A model generated the notes under the pieces. It was given only the letters and a program-made list of their open reading frames with translations, was not told the origin of the DNA and made no database searches. Of a stretch of DNA of 64,000 nt, positions 11,637 to 22,879 are shown one piece after another; position 1 is the first letter of the stretch; every line of letters begins with the position of its first letter. The stretch covers positions 89,979 to 153,978 of the forward strand of contig WTPW01000856.1 in assembly GCA_009809945.1 (NCBI GenBank). The letters run 5' to 3'. The DNA is from Gigaspora margarita (lineage: Eukaryota; Glomeromycota; Glomeromycetes; Diversisporales; Gigasporaceae). A program made the position numbers and the translations under genes.

Positions 11637-12258
11637 GAGATTTTATAAAATCTTATTAATAAAATTCTATAAAATTTTATACTTCATAAAATTATACTAA
11701 TTAATTCTAAATTTATGCACTAAGTAAACTTGTTCAGCACCAAAAAATACATATAAATATATTTGTACTCATACTAGTTCATGGACCTCAACTGAATCCA
11801 AACCAAACTCAGACTTGACTAAAAGTCTAAATATAAAAGTCCATGTCTGATATGAAAATCAAACCAGACTCAGACTTGACTAAAGTCTAGTTTGAGTTCA
11901 GTCCATAGGAGCACTATTTTTATTATTTTATAAATATTTTATTAAGAAATAATTTATTTAAAAAATTTAATATTTTTTTCAAAAAGTATTTTTTTTTAGA
12001 AAAAAATCATTTTTGCTACCAATATACAACTTTAAAAGTTTATATTAACAAGTATATTACTATATATATGCTAAATATATAGTTAAAATTTTAGCTTAAT
12101 TAATTTAGTAGTTGTTAAGATATGAATTTTTGAAAATTATTTTAATTTATTATATTTTACAAAATTACTATAGTAAATTTTGTACAATTTTTGTTTTATA
12201 TAGTAAGTTAATAATAAATTTTAAAATTTATAATTTAATAACTTACTAATCCAATCAA

Positions 12259-13335
12259 TTTACTATTTTTGAACTCTTTCTGACAATTCCATATACCAAA
12301 ATTTTCAAAAACCCTGACCTACGAAAACTATATAGTTAATATATTTATTATATAACAAAACTTCACTAGTAGTAGCTGGGACCCAAGGCTAATCATTGTA
12401 TGCTTGGTTGTAGCTAAAATAGAGTTAAAAAAGAATCAAACCCTTATGGAAGAGGCCTCTGAGCAGAAGACTCTAGTATTATCAAGCAAAGAAGTAGTAG
12501 GCACAATAACCTGGAGCTTTGTCAAAATTTATAGATGTGAAAACAAAAGTAAATACTTGGTTAAATATCTTATTCTGTATAGTATAACTCTTTCAAAATC
12601 CTTTTAGTTTTGGTAGTTTCTCTTGGTGCTTCTTTGGCTTTTCAAAATTTCAACAAAAGTGATCAATTTGGTTTATCCACTTCAAATGATCGATATTGTT
12701 TACTCTTCTATTTTGGGAATGTAGTTTCTGACTTGGATCAAGTTATGAATAAAATTTAGGACATGGATAAGTTTGAGATAAACATGAATTGAAATTTTTT
12801 TCTAGAATATTTTTTTAGTTCTAGGTTTTTTTTGTTCTTATTTTTCTTATCAGCTTTTTTATATACATTTTTTTGCTTTAAATATAGTACTTGGTATTTT
12901 TACTGGCATAGTATTATATAATTTTTATACTTGGATCCAGATAAAATTAGTATTATCATATAGTTTAATTTTTGTCTTTTTCTTCATTCTTTTCTTTTTT
13001 TATTTTTTTTCTTTATTTTGGTATTCATTTAGATAGTTTAGATTATCCCATTTATTTACCCCATTTTTTTTTATATATTTGTTTTTTTTACTAGAATTCC
13101 TTTATCCGAGAAGCTTGAAGAAGAAGGTTTTAAAATTAGGCTGTTTGACAACACTCTTAAGTTTGATTTCAAACTTCTAGTTTGTTTTAGCAACTAGTTG
13201 GCAGGTCATATATTGTATTCTTGAAACAAAGAATCAGTATAGTAGGGTTTGCCAAATTATAAGTCAACCTTGTATTTTCTGAAATTTAAATAAAAATCAT
13301 TTACAAGACTGCCTAAGAGTAAAAAAAAAAAACTA
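12259..13335 (+). mobile_element. ~1.05-kb poly(A)-tailed retroelement, copy 3 (degenerate)
   Basis: The start (gaactctttctgacaattcc, then ataccaaaatttt) matches the start of copies 1 and 2. The middle shares the atcgatattgtt and agtattatataatttttat blocks. The end is a 13-A tail at about 13320-13332. Imperfect flanking repeats (ACTAATCCAATCAA at 12245-12258, ACTAATCCAATTAA at 13336-13349) support insertion by target-primed retrotransposition. It is older than the other two copies, judged by divergence. Confidence 0.6.
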
Positions 13336-13454
13336 CTAATCCAATTAAGCTAAAATTTTATTTATATATTTAGTATATGACAATTTCTATTTGTATAATA
13401 TGTATATACACACATATATTGATATCTCAAAATTCTAATTATATAATATCTAAA

Positions 13455-14220
13455 ATAATGCTAAAATCAGATGATGCTAAAATCCATGTGATCTTTGTAT
13501 TATCAGATTTCCTAAAATTTCCTAAAATTTCTGAAAATTGTGTAAACAATTAATTTACACTATATATAGTGTTGGCAATTTTACTGCCCAAACCAAATTT
13601 TTTGGCCGGCCAAGGCCAATAGCTGGCCAAAACCATTGGCCAATAGCCAAACATTAGTCAAAAGTTTCTGATTTATATAATATTAGCCAATCATATTACG
13701 AGCTTTGCTTATATAAATATTTGGCCATTTTGGTCAAATAATTTTTTTGATCTTTTTGGCTATTGGCCTTAGCCATTGGCTGTGGCCATTGGCCTTAGCT
13801 ATTGGCTGGCCAAGTGGCCAAGTGCCAACACTGACTACATCAAATGCTATAACCAGTCGGTATACCTATATACTGTATAAATTGCATTCCTGATATTTTA
13901 TATATAAAGATATTTTAATTATATCAAAAAGGTAACCCTAATCCTAAACATGAGGCAAAAATTTTTTTGTTATTGGTTTTATAGATGCATTTTGCCTTGT
14001 GGTTAGGGTTAGATTAAGATTACCTTTTTGATACATCAAAAAGTCTTTTATATATAGATAGTATATAGATATCAAGAATGTGATTTATGCAACACATACT
14101 GATCAGTTATAGTATTTGATGTATTGTAGATCAATTGTTTACATGATTTTTGGAAATTTTAGAAAATCTAGTGATATGGAGATCATATAGATTTCAGCAT
14201 CATCTAATTTTAGCATCATC
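13455..14220. mobile_element. Fold-back element with long inverted arms
   Basis: The left arm begins aatgctaaaatcagatgatg, the right arm ends with its near complement (catctaattttagcatcat). The arms pair along ~250 bp, including tatcaaaaaggtaaccctaa on the left and its complement at about 14010. No coding capacity. The left arm carries a nested insertion (13567-13833). Confidence 0.8.
13567..13833. mobile_element. hAT-like MITE nested in the fold-back element
   Basis: The termini are TAGTGTTGGC and GCCAACACTG (hAT-type CAGTGTTGGC). Subterminal regions are dense in the palindromic TTGGCCAA/TGGCCA motif. The 8-bp duplications ACTATATA (13559-13566) and ACTACATC (13834-13841) match at six positions. 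The uninterrupted right arm of the host element gives the empty site (ctacaatacatcaaa in complement), confirming that exactly the element plus one 8-bp copy was added. Confidence 0.85.
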
Positions 14221-14337
14221 CCTGATATAATAACTTTTAGAATTTTAACAAAAAAAAATTGCTTGAAAAATTTTAGTATAAACTATAAACTTCTTTAAAG
14301 TTACCCTTATCCTAACCTTAAGCTATATTAATTTTTT

Positions 14338-15293
14338 TTTTTTTTTTATTTCAAAGTGCCCACCTTGGGACCTAGGAATTTTATTCAGGATATTAGGGCC
14401 GTTGGTGAACCAGATAGGGTTCACTGACATTTGTTACATAGACGAGGATCCAACTAGCCACACGTACACTTTTGGTGTCTAATTTAAGTGGTCCGCCCTA
14501 AGGTTCCACACTAGCTGCCATACCTGCAACCCAACTACGGGAATTGCCTATTTAAACCTTCTGATTTTCTGTCCCTCCTGCCAACCCATCCTGTGTTACC
14601 GGGACTAATCCCGTTACATCACAAGTCAGTCAGACTGTCCCGGATTCACTATCCATAGTCCTTAGGACCCAGCCAGGTAACCCTGGTCCTGTTATCCTCA
14701 GGGGAAACTTGGTAGAGCGGTACCTGTCCCACCAGATATTCACCTACACTTCGGTAACTTACGCATCTGCATTATACCGACACTTGGAGTCAGGGCTAAC
14801 CATTAAACCCCTACCGTTACCTACTTCTGCCCTTGCAAGGTTCGCTCCAATCCCAGCACCCACCATTACCATCCTACCGGTCCTTACACCGAATTCACAA
14901 ACTTCCAAACCAGTTAGCCCGGAAGGGTCGATATGGCCTTCTTCCCTTGGTACCTACTTCCGCAGCATAGGTCCTTTTCCTCCGGTACGACTCCGGCGGC
15001 CAGGTTGGTGAACCCCCTCCTTTAAGGGTTTTATCGTCCGATCCTCCGGCTCCGGTTTCTGATATTCTGGCTTTGGTAGTGCCGTCAAAGATCTTTGCTA
15101 CCTCCTTACTCGGGGCTTGCCAAACAGGTTTCTATTTCTCCGGTTCCTTGGATTTGTGCGCCCAAGGCTCCCATTCGAGATGGTGTACCAAGCAACTGAT
15201 CGACAAGAAACAGTTACCGTAACACAGGTCTATTTTTCAAAGCGTCGCCAGTGGGATTTGAACCCTAGACCTGCCGCTTGGGGGGTGACAACT
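14338..15293 (-). mobile_element. Long tRNA-derived SINE, copy 1 (5' truncated)
   Basis: Read on the minus strand, the element starts in a tRNA-like segment with B-box-like GGTTCAAATCC and ends in a poly(A) tail (poly(T) at about 14332-14347 on the plus strand). It is flanked by the same ttaagctatattaattttt repeat at about 14318 and 15294. It is much richer in GC than its surroundings, and its sequence matches 61312-62314 throughout. It lacks the first ~27 bp of that copy, including the A box, so this insertion is 5' truncated. Apparent open frames of 100 and 69 codons inside it are antisense to the element and not conserved. Confidence 0.9.
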
Positions 15294-15399
15294 TTAAGCT
15301 ATATTAATTTTTTAGTTTATATTTAGTATATTAGTAGTAAAAATTTTTTTTTTTTGAAAAGAATACTTATTTAAAAAAAAATTTAAATTTTTTTTTATA

Positions 15400-16485
15400 A
15401 ATTTAATTTTTTTCTGATTTCAAAGTACTACCTTGTGACTTAGAATTTATTCAAGATATTAGAGCCACTAATGATCCACATAGAGTACACTAGCATTTGT
15501 TATATAGATAAGAATACAACTAGCCTGCTCTGTAACTTTTGGTTGCCTATTTAAGTAGCTACTCGAAGGTTCTATACTAGCTATAATACCTGCAACCCAC
15601 ATACTGGCATTGTCTATTTAAATTCTCTAGTCCATGTTCTTTTTGCCAACCCATCTTGTATTACTAGAACACTATTTCAGATTCTTTTTCTATTTACTTT
15701 AAAACCCAGCCAGGTATACCTGGTTCTGTTATCCTCAATAAAAATCTTGGTAAAGTGATACTATTTCCAGATATTACCTATATTTTAGTAACTTACGCAT
15801 TTTACTAAGGCTTACACTTGTAGTTAGAAATTATCTTTAAACCATTATTGTTATCTACTTCTGCCTTTGTGAAGTTCACCAAACCCCAGCACTATCATTT
15901 CTTTACCAGATTCTTTTTTTTAGAATTTCAGACTACCAATCCAGTTGGCCCAGAAGAATTAGTCAGCTAGGCTTTAAGGTGCCTTTATGGGTTTTCTTTT
16001 CTTGATACCAACTTTTATAACATAGGTTTTTTTCTTCTGGTATAACTTTGGTAAACAGATTGGTGGGTTCCTTTTGTTATAGAGATCTTGCCTATCTAGT
16101 CTCTTAGTCAGTTACTATCTGGTTCCTATAGTACTGTCAAAAGTTTTATTACCTTTTTACTTGGGTTTTGTCAAGTCCATTTTTACTTCTGCTTTGTTCT
16201 TGTAATTTTTGTGCCTTCTTTTCCCTTGTATAACAGTATCCAAGTTAGTCAGCTTCTGGTTGCCTAGTTGCTTTCTTTTTTTCTATATAATATTATACAA
16301 GTTAGTTAGCTCCTAATAATTTGGTATAACCCAGGTCACAGATCCTCTGACCTGACTTAGTACTGCAGGGATTATGCAGTCATACTGTAATGCAGATAGT
16401 GTAATGTTAAGGTGAAACTTTTCTCTATGAAAATTGAACTTGGAGCTATTTCATTATAAAGGCTTGAAGGTGACAACAACCCAAC
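15400..16485 (-). mobile_element. Long tRNA-derived SINE, copy 2 (old, AT-converted)
   Basis: This is the same element in the same orientation as copy 1, recognisable by successive shared blocks (tctgatttcaaagt, ccaacccatcttgtattac, acccagccaggta) and by the tRNA-like end near 16420-16485 (gaacttggagc..ggtgacaac). Many G/C positions of copy 1 are A/T here, as expected from old or C-to-T-mutated copies. The poly(T) start is at about 15400. Confidence 0.75.
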
Positions 16486-16721
16486 TACATTATGCTATTA
16501 TACTCTACTTTTTAAAAATTTATTACTTAATAAAATATTTATAAAAGAATAATAATAAATATATTAAAAAACAGCTCAAAATCTGTTTTATTTGGTATAA
16601 AAAAATTGTAAATAAATAGCTTATATACTATATAAAAGCCTTTATATAGGCAATATAAATTTTTAGCAGTTATGTATTTACATTTTTTACTAGTCAATAT
16701 TGTGCATTACAATAAATTTAA

Positions 16722-17568
16722 TTGATAATCTGCCTGTCAACTGGAAAGTAATAAAATGTGGCATGCTTCTATTTAAAATTTTTTTATTAAGTTAATGATA
16801 CATGTCCACTAATTAAAAGTTGTAGAGCTCATTGAGATGCATCTAACAGTAGTTAGATTATCCAAATCAGTCCAGTGGATGGCAAGATATCATTGAAAAA
16901 TGATTGGCTAACTATATAAAATTCTGTGACACAGATTACCTGTTATATATAAAAATCACTATAGGCAAAATATGGCATGCTTCTATTTAAAAATTTTTTA
17001 CTAAATTAACGATACATGTCCACTAATTGAAAGTTGTAGAGCTTGTCAAGATGTATCTAATAGTGGTTAGATCATCCAAACTGGTCCAGTAGATGGTAAG
17101 ATATCATCAAAAACGATTGGCTGACTATATAAAATCTCTATATAAACGATGTTAAAGATTTTATATAGTCAGCCAATCATTTTTTGATAATATCTTGCTA
17201 TCTATTAGGCCGATTTGGATGATCTAACTACTATTAGATGTGCCTTAATGAGCTCTACAATTTTCAATTAGTGGACATGTATCATTAACTTAGTAAGAAA
17301 AAATTTTTAGATGGAAGCATGCCACATATCGCCTATAGTGATTTTTATATGTAATCTGTGTCACAGGATTTTATATAGTTAGCTAATCATTTTTCGATGA
17401 TATCTTGCTATCCACTGGGCCGATTTGGATGATCTATCTACTGTTAAATGTGTTCCAACGAGCTCTACAACTTTCAATTAGTGGATATGTATAGTAAATT
17501 TAATAAAAAAATTTTAGATAGAAGTATGCCATATTTCATTACTCTCTAGTTGACAGGTGGATTATCAA
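16722..17568. mobile_element. TTAA-flanked fold-back element, copy 1
   Basis: The 847-bp element is almost entirely two inverted arms. The ends are TTGATAATCTGCCTGTCAAC and its near complement, bounded by TTAA at 16718-16721 and 17569-17572. Each arm contains two tandem sub-blocks with tggcatgcttctatttaaaa and gattggctaactatataaaa. Copy 2 is at 35556-36408. A TTAA target is shared with piggyBac-type transposons, but the termini do not show the usual CCY start, so the family is unassigned. Confidence 0.85.
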
Positions 17569-17819
17569 TTAAATTATAAAGACATACTATATATATATAC
17601 CTTGTATATTATAAAATAGCATAATAGCAGTTACACAATTATTATTATATTTCAAATAATGATCTACTTTAATAAACTAAAATTATACAAGATTTATCTA
17701 TAAAACTTGATTTTTTTGAGTTAATTTTATTTTTATTTAAAGATATGCATTGAAGCTTTATTTAATATAGTGATTATTATATAATATCTTTTTATTATAC
17801 CTTATTTCTTTTGTCATAT

Positions 17820-18600
17820 AGTTGAATTTGATAAAATTTTTTATTTTAATTTTGTGAATTTATAGAATTAAAATAAAAATTTTATCAAATTCTACTAGGT
17901 GGTTGCAAAAATATCTTTATTCAAAATTCAAATAGTTTAGTGCAGCTTCAATTTATTTAGATATTTAAAACTTTGAATAAAGATATTTTTGCAACTACCT
18001 AGTAGAATTTAATCAAATTTTTTATTTTAATTCCAAGTATTCATAAAAAAATTTTATCAAATTCTACTAGATGGTTATAGAGATAACTTTATTCAAAATT
18101 TAAATAGTTTCAAAATGCTTCGATTTAGATAGGTACAAAATTTTGAGCAAAGATATTTCTGCAATTATCTAATAGAAATTGATAAAATTGTATAGGTGGT
18201 TGTAGAAATATCTTACAATTAGTTTCAGTATAGCTTTAATTTAATTGGGCATTTAAAACTTTGAGCAAAGATATCACTATAATCATCTAGTAGAATTTGA
18301 TAATTTTTCTATTTTAATTTTACAAATTTGTAGAATTAAAATAAAAAAATTGTTATCAAATTCTACTAGGTTGTTATAGAGATACTTTTATTCAAAATTC
18401 AATTAGTTTTGATACAGCTTTAATTTAGTTAAGTGTTTAAAACTTTGAGCAAAAATATCTTTGTGGCCATCTAGTAGAATTAGATAAATTTTTTTATTTT
18501 AATTCTATAAATTTGTAAAATTAAATTAAAAATTTTTTATCAAATTCTACTAAACAGTTGCTAAAATATTTTGTTCAAAAGTCAAATAGTTTTCAATTTA
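17820..18600. repeat. Second palindromic tandem array (~180-bp units)
   Basis: Units carry a palindrome centred on tagaattaaaataaaa with tagtagaatttgataaa/tttatcaaattctacta on either side, followed by gttgcaaaaatatctttatt. Starts lie near 17823, 18000, 18291 and 18471. Its sequence is unlike the 8.6-11.7 kb array, but it has the same architecture of hairpins in tandem. Confidence 0.7.
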
Positions 18601-18608
18601 GTTAAATA

Positions 18609-18812
18609 AGAACTCCAGATATCTAGTACAGAGTTTATATATTATATATTTTAGCAAACATCTCAAAATTGAGAAGCAAAAAAAAACAGGTTTTGACAAT
18701 TATCTTGGCTCCAATGGTCCAATTTGAATAAAGCTTTTTTAAAAATGAAGTTTTTAGTATAACGCATTTAAAAAAAAAAAGTTTATTCAATTCTGATTAC
18801 TGGATAAAAGGT
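18609..18812 (-). mobile_element. Truncated copy of the AGGACCCC-terminus element
   Basis: It begins agaactccagatatctagta, a mutated form of the AGGACCCCAGATATCTAGTA end of the element at 41499-41794. It then follows that element's reverse complement (gacaattatcttgg, tccaatttgaata, gtttattcaattctga). The opposite end is missing. Confidence 0.65.
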
Positions 18813-19020
18813 ATTTAAGAGTAGAGGGTACTATTTTAAAATTATATATAATCTTAATGGTAAATTTTTTTATATTTAATTTTATGAAAAATTATATTAA
18901 GTAAACTAATTTTAATTCTTAAGACAAGTTTGTAGAGCAGTTTTTTGTGATTTTAATAATAGTAAAATTATTAAAATTGGTTAAAACTCAGTGAAATATA
19001 CATTTTTAAATTTTGGGTAT
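18813..19020. repeat. Segment duplicated at about 35470-36660 (empty-site paralogue)
   Basis: The block from gtactattttaaaattata to aaaattggttaaaac is present again at 35470-35555, 36409-36465 and 36615-36660, where two insertions split it. Here the TTAA at 18897-18900 is unoccupied, which documents the pre-insertion state of the fold-back element at 35556. Confidence 0.8.
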
Positions 19021-19289
19021 TAAAATTTAGTATCTCATTCTACTTGTATAATTTGATAAAAATTTATCACGAGCATAGCCGAATATATGTTTCTCTGGGT
19101 TATATTTGAATAAAAGCTTCGCTTCTTAGTTCAAAACGCAATATGATAAAAAAGTTTTGAATTTATAAGGTGAAGTAGAGCGAACACACCACAATGTGGT
19201 TTTGCTTTATTATTTTCTTGATAATGCTGTTTTATTAAAAAGAAACATTGTTTTAATATTAAAAATTTAAATTTATAACATGCTATTAG

Positions 19290-19431
19290 TAGGGATTGGA
19301 ATCGTTTAACCGCTTAAAATTGCTCCATAGTTCCGGGCAGAATTATGTTGGTCGTGGGCCGGAATTATTTTAATACCAGCCAAATTAAACAGTTAAACGG
19401 TTAAGAAAATTTTAGGTGGCTCCAATCCATA
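19290..19431. mobile_element. hAT-like MITE, 142 bp
   Basis: The termini TAGGGATTGGAAT and (complement) TATGGATTGGAG form short inverted repeats, with inner complementary ttaaccg/cggttaa motifs. The flanks gctattag (19282-19289) and gttattgg (19432-19439) match at six of eight positions, consistent with an old 8-bp duplication. Confidence 0.65.
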
Positions 19432-19820
19432 GTTATTGGACACTGAAGTTAAAAATTGCTCATCGTTATGGCATTTATTTTCGATTCTATAGTAGTAAAA
19501 TGAGATTTATATAAAGTATAAGTGCACCATTTAAATCCAAACAAGCTACACCATTTAATAATTTCTATCGAGTCTTTATTGTCAGTATAGTGATTGGACC
19601 GTGATAAACTCAAATTATTAGAACCGAATCAAACCTCTAGTATACATTTCTTTAGAAAGGACACGTGATGTATTAGATCAATACGTACTTGTTATTGGTC
19701 ATGTTGTTGATGATAACTGATTGTTCACTAGGACATTGTATTTATGACGTCACGTCATAACGCGGTGTCTGCCGTGAAGAAATCAGCGATTATCGTTGAC
19801 AACATGACCCAATAACTACA

Positions 19821-20006
19821 TTATTGTACATTTCTGACGTAAGCACCTAGCCATTTTCTGCATCTTATTGGGTCATTTCTAAACGTGATACACAAATTTT
19901 GTTCACCTCCGATAGGAGGTGAACAAAGTTTGTGTATCATGTATTAGAAATGACCCAATAACATGCATGAAAATGGCTAGATGCTCACATAAGAAGTGTA
20001 CAATAA
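19821..20006. mobile_element. 186-bp perfect-type hairpin MITE
   Basis: Two ~93-bp arms meet at about 19914 (gttcacctcc..ggaggtgaac). They pair nearly completely out to ttattgtac/gtacaataa. No coding capacity. The neighbouring sequence has more gc-rich palindromes (gacgtcacgtcataacg at about 19746). Confidence 0.8.
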
Positions 20007-20979
20007 ATTTATTTAAAAATATTGTTAATATACGGTTCATTTAGTATCTAACACCCCAGTAAGGCAACCCGCCCGCTAAATGTGTTACGATATATATATT
20101 TACTACCCTAAGGATTTCTCTTTCGCGTTTGCATTAGTGATTGAATATTCTAAATTTGATTATTACGGAAACACGAATCTGTGAACATAAGACTTTACTT
20201 CGGAATTTCCGCTTTTTGCTCGAAACAATATATATTATGTTATAATTAAAATGAACACACCCCATTTTCAAATTTCTCAATTTGGAAAATGCTATGTTAA
20301 GCAATTAAAATTAGGGTTAGGGTTGTTTAGAGGTCAGGCATTGGCAAGCGCTATAGTTAAAATTGCGCACCCATCACTCAGGAGAGGTTTAATCACTCGT
20401 TTCATTTTCGGACGATTTGATTGGTTAATATATGTAGATCACCAAATTTGATTGGTTGATTTATGTATATCACCAATTAAGGAATTTTGAACATCGATTG
20501 ATAAATTCTCCTTTCATTTTTTACAAACAATCTATTTTTAAATCCTAATCAGTGTTTAAAATTCAATGTTCTCAGTGTTCTCAAAGAACATTATACAATT
20601 TTTGAGAACATAAATTATTAAAATATGTTCTCTATTTGAGAACATTCAAAAAATTCTTTTAATATTAAAAAAAATTTAATTTTCCTATATAAAGAACATT
20701 AAAATTTTACTGAGAACATTAAGAAATTAAAAATGTTCTTTTTGAGAACATAAAACCAAATTTGAATTTTAAACACTGATCCTAATATTATGTATATACA
20801 GCATAAAATAATTTCCCAACAAAGAAATCGAAATAAATTATCATTCTTGACCTTAATATTGCCTTTTTAGAATTCTGCTTCAAATACTCTTCGATTTTAT
20901 CTTTCTTTGTTTACCCTTATTTTTCTTTCTTTTGAGGTTCTCTTTGACCTTATATCATTTTTTCTTTTTATTTTCACGG

Positions 20980-22230
20980 TCATCCAAATCTTCCCAATCT
21001 GCTTTTTTTTTTAGAATTCTGCTTTGAATACTCTTCGGTTATTTCTTTTTGCAATTTTCCCATTCTTTCAACACTACGTCTCATATTCATGAAATTAAGA
21101 TCGATTGTTATGCTGGTATCTAGATCCAGATCAATCGATGTCTCATTAATGAGCATATTATCAGGGTGCTCGAAAAGTATGTTATCACTAACTCCAGAAA
21201 TTTTTAAAACTTTCAGATTCGGATGTTCGTTTAAATCATTAACGATTAATTCAACCGCCTTATTACTGATGGTATTTCGGGCTAAATCAATATGTGTTAA
21301 ATTCGGACTTTTTTTGATTACTGAAACAAGAACCCTCATGTTATCTTCGTCAATTATACTAAGGTCCAATTTGATTTCTTTGATGTTACTTGGAAAATGA
21401 TCAATCTTAAGATGATCAAATATAAAATTAGAATGTGAGATAGAAAATCGGTTAATTGCGGATTCTTTGGACAGGAAATAGCCATATAAATCTCTCTCAT
21501 TTATTTTCTCAACTCTAACACGTTTAAATTCAATATTTGTAATCTTTTTTTTTTTTGTTGACAATAGATTTTTGAAGTAAAATTTATTTGTTATAATCAA
21601 TTTACACCTTATAAATTTAAGTGATTTCAATGAAGGATGGTTGTTTATCAAATCGGTAATAGCATCCGGGTAATTAAATTCTTCAATATGTATAAACAAG
21701 TTCTTCAAGCGTTTGTATATTGATTAAGTTCAATAAGAATTCTCTAAGATATTCGTTATTGTATTCTTCACTGTGTTGTATATTTGGATTAAGTATAATT
21801 ACTTTAATAGCACAATCTTTATGAACCACAAATGGTCTGACCAAATAGATATCCACGTTAAATGTTATATGAATTTCCTCCATTGAGGCTGATTCTTCGA
21901 TGAACAATTTGTACAATGCATTCAACAAAAAAAAATATTGTGTCAACTGTTTGGGTAAGATTGCTTGAAGAGAGTGAAACACACAAGAACACTCCAGTGT
22001 AAAGATTATCAATTTTTTTTATGTAATGATGATAAGGATATCTCGTATTTAGTCGTAGTTTTGACAATGAGACCGATTCTTGGAATCTTTTTGGTACCTC
22101 CATTTCTTTTAAACATCCAAGAAGTGTATATGCAACGCCTATATCGTCTCCGGTGGATATCTCCTAATGTTTTAGCCGCAAATTTCCCCAATTCTCTATT
22201 CTTTCTCACAATATTAATTAGAGTGGACAC
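20980..22230 (-). pseudogene. Leucine-rich (RNI-like) protein gene, frameshifted, function unknown
   Basis: Read downward on the minus strand, four frames join into one ~410-residue protein. It starts MSTLINIVRKNRELGKF at 22230, continues in other frames (EVPKRFQESVSLSKLRLN; then FVVHKDCAIKVIILNPNIQ) and ends in a 242-codon frame (20980-21708). The C-terminal part contains leucine-rich repeats of ribonuclease-inhibitor type (HPSLKSLKFIRC, SPNLTHIDLARNTISNKAVE, HPNLKVLKISG). This resembles the C-terminal half of the F-box/LRR proteins that are numerous in Glomeromycotina, but no F-box is visible. Frame changes occur near 22100, 21925 and 21700. The second is at a run of nine A, so at least one may be a sequencing error. 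It may therefore be a live gene in the real genome. Confidence 0.6.
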
Positions 22231-22461
22231 TTCAAGTTATTTCGAATAATATATCTTCGGGAAGTTTTAGGATTGAAAAAATATTTTCATGATTATGTGT
22301 CAACGCAAAATTTCAAAATAGCAAACGGCTATTATGTATAAAACAAAGTTGTACAAGAAGTTATATGTACTGTACGTAGAGATGTCACATGCAGAGATGT
22401 GAACTATAACTATAGTTAGAGTTTACATCTACTAGTAATTTATTCAATATACAGCAGTATC
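22231..22461. other. Upstream region of the leucine-rich gene
   Basis: Promoter-side sequence for the minus-strand gene ending at 20980. No TATA box or other element could be assigned with confidence. Short palindromic pieces (aactataactatagtta) occur near 22400. Confidence 0.3.
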
Positions 22462-22622
22462 CAGTGTTATAAATTCAAAAAATTTTTATTCGCGCAAACG
22501 CAAAAAAAAACGCACAAAAAAAAAATTTATATGCGCGTTATATATACGGGGAGCCCCGATATACGTGCAAATTTAAATCTATGTGCGCTGCGCCTACTGC
22601 GCGAATCCAATTTACATCACTG
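22462..22622. mobile_element. hAT-like MITE, 161 bp
   Basis: The termini CAGTGTTATAAATTC and (complement) CAGTGATGTAAATTG are of hAT type and continue to a shared tcgcgc motif. The flanking 8-mers gcagtatc (22454-22461) and gtagtatc (22623-22630) differ at one base. The interior is rich in CpG and contains ggggagcccc. Confidence 0.8.
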
Positions 22623-22879
22623 GTAGTATCCTTGCTAATACGATAATTAAAAAATTACTCTATTACATATTATGCTAATATAAAAACTGCTCTAATTTAG
22701 AAATAGTTACTGGTCATACTACATATCGATATTTATCTTAAACCTGGTTGAATACTGTATCTATACAAGATCTGCACTATACTGTTACTGTATAGTTTAC
22801 TATGTACACTATCAGCTATAGAACAATAACTGGAAATAAAAACTTGCTTATTGCGTGTTTTTTTTGACCAATCAACCCC

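Larger units (their letters stand above)
8600..11755. repeat. Tandem array of ~310-325 bp units, each built from two palindromes
   Basis: Units alternate two dyads. One is centred on attttattaataaaatttta, flanked by ctaactttatgcactaa and its complement. The other is centred on a tttgatcaaa core, flanked by tttacttgaaatttagagaa and its complement. Dyad centres recur near 8663, 8975, 10358, 10684 and 11660, with further partial units between. A diverged unit sits inside the element at 37658-38348. The array can fold into successive hairpins. It is interrupted by two insertions described separately. Confidence 0.8.
8417..11912. mobile_element. Composite TIR element whose interior is a palindromic tandem array
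   Basis: The left end (gctcctaggttcagtctggg, then repeated gtctgggtccagt motifs to about 8580) is matched by an inverted right end (about 11770-11912, with motifs such as cagactcagacttgact, ending gttcagtccataggagc). The interior is a tandem array of palindromes carrying two later insertions (9009-10045 and 10995-11636). No transposase is visible. No convincing target duplication was found, so the boundaries are tentative. Confidence 0.5.

Noticed and set aside
15240-15293. Possible tRNA gene on the minus strand
   Set aside because: Only a tRNA-like head with B box, no complete cloverleaf, flanked by a target duplication and poly(A): it is a SINE. The same holds for 61312, 62590 and 47139.
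14709-15326. Frames of 100 and 69 codons in GC-rich sequence
   Set aside because: They lie antisense in the SINE and are not open in the other copies.
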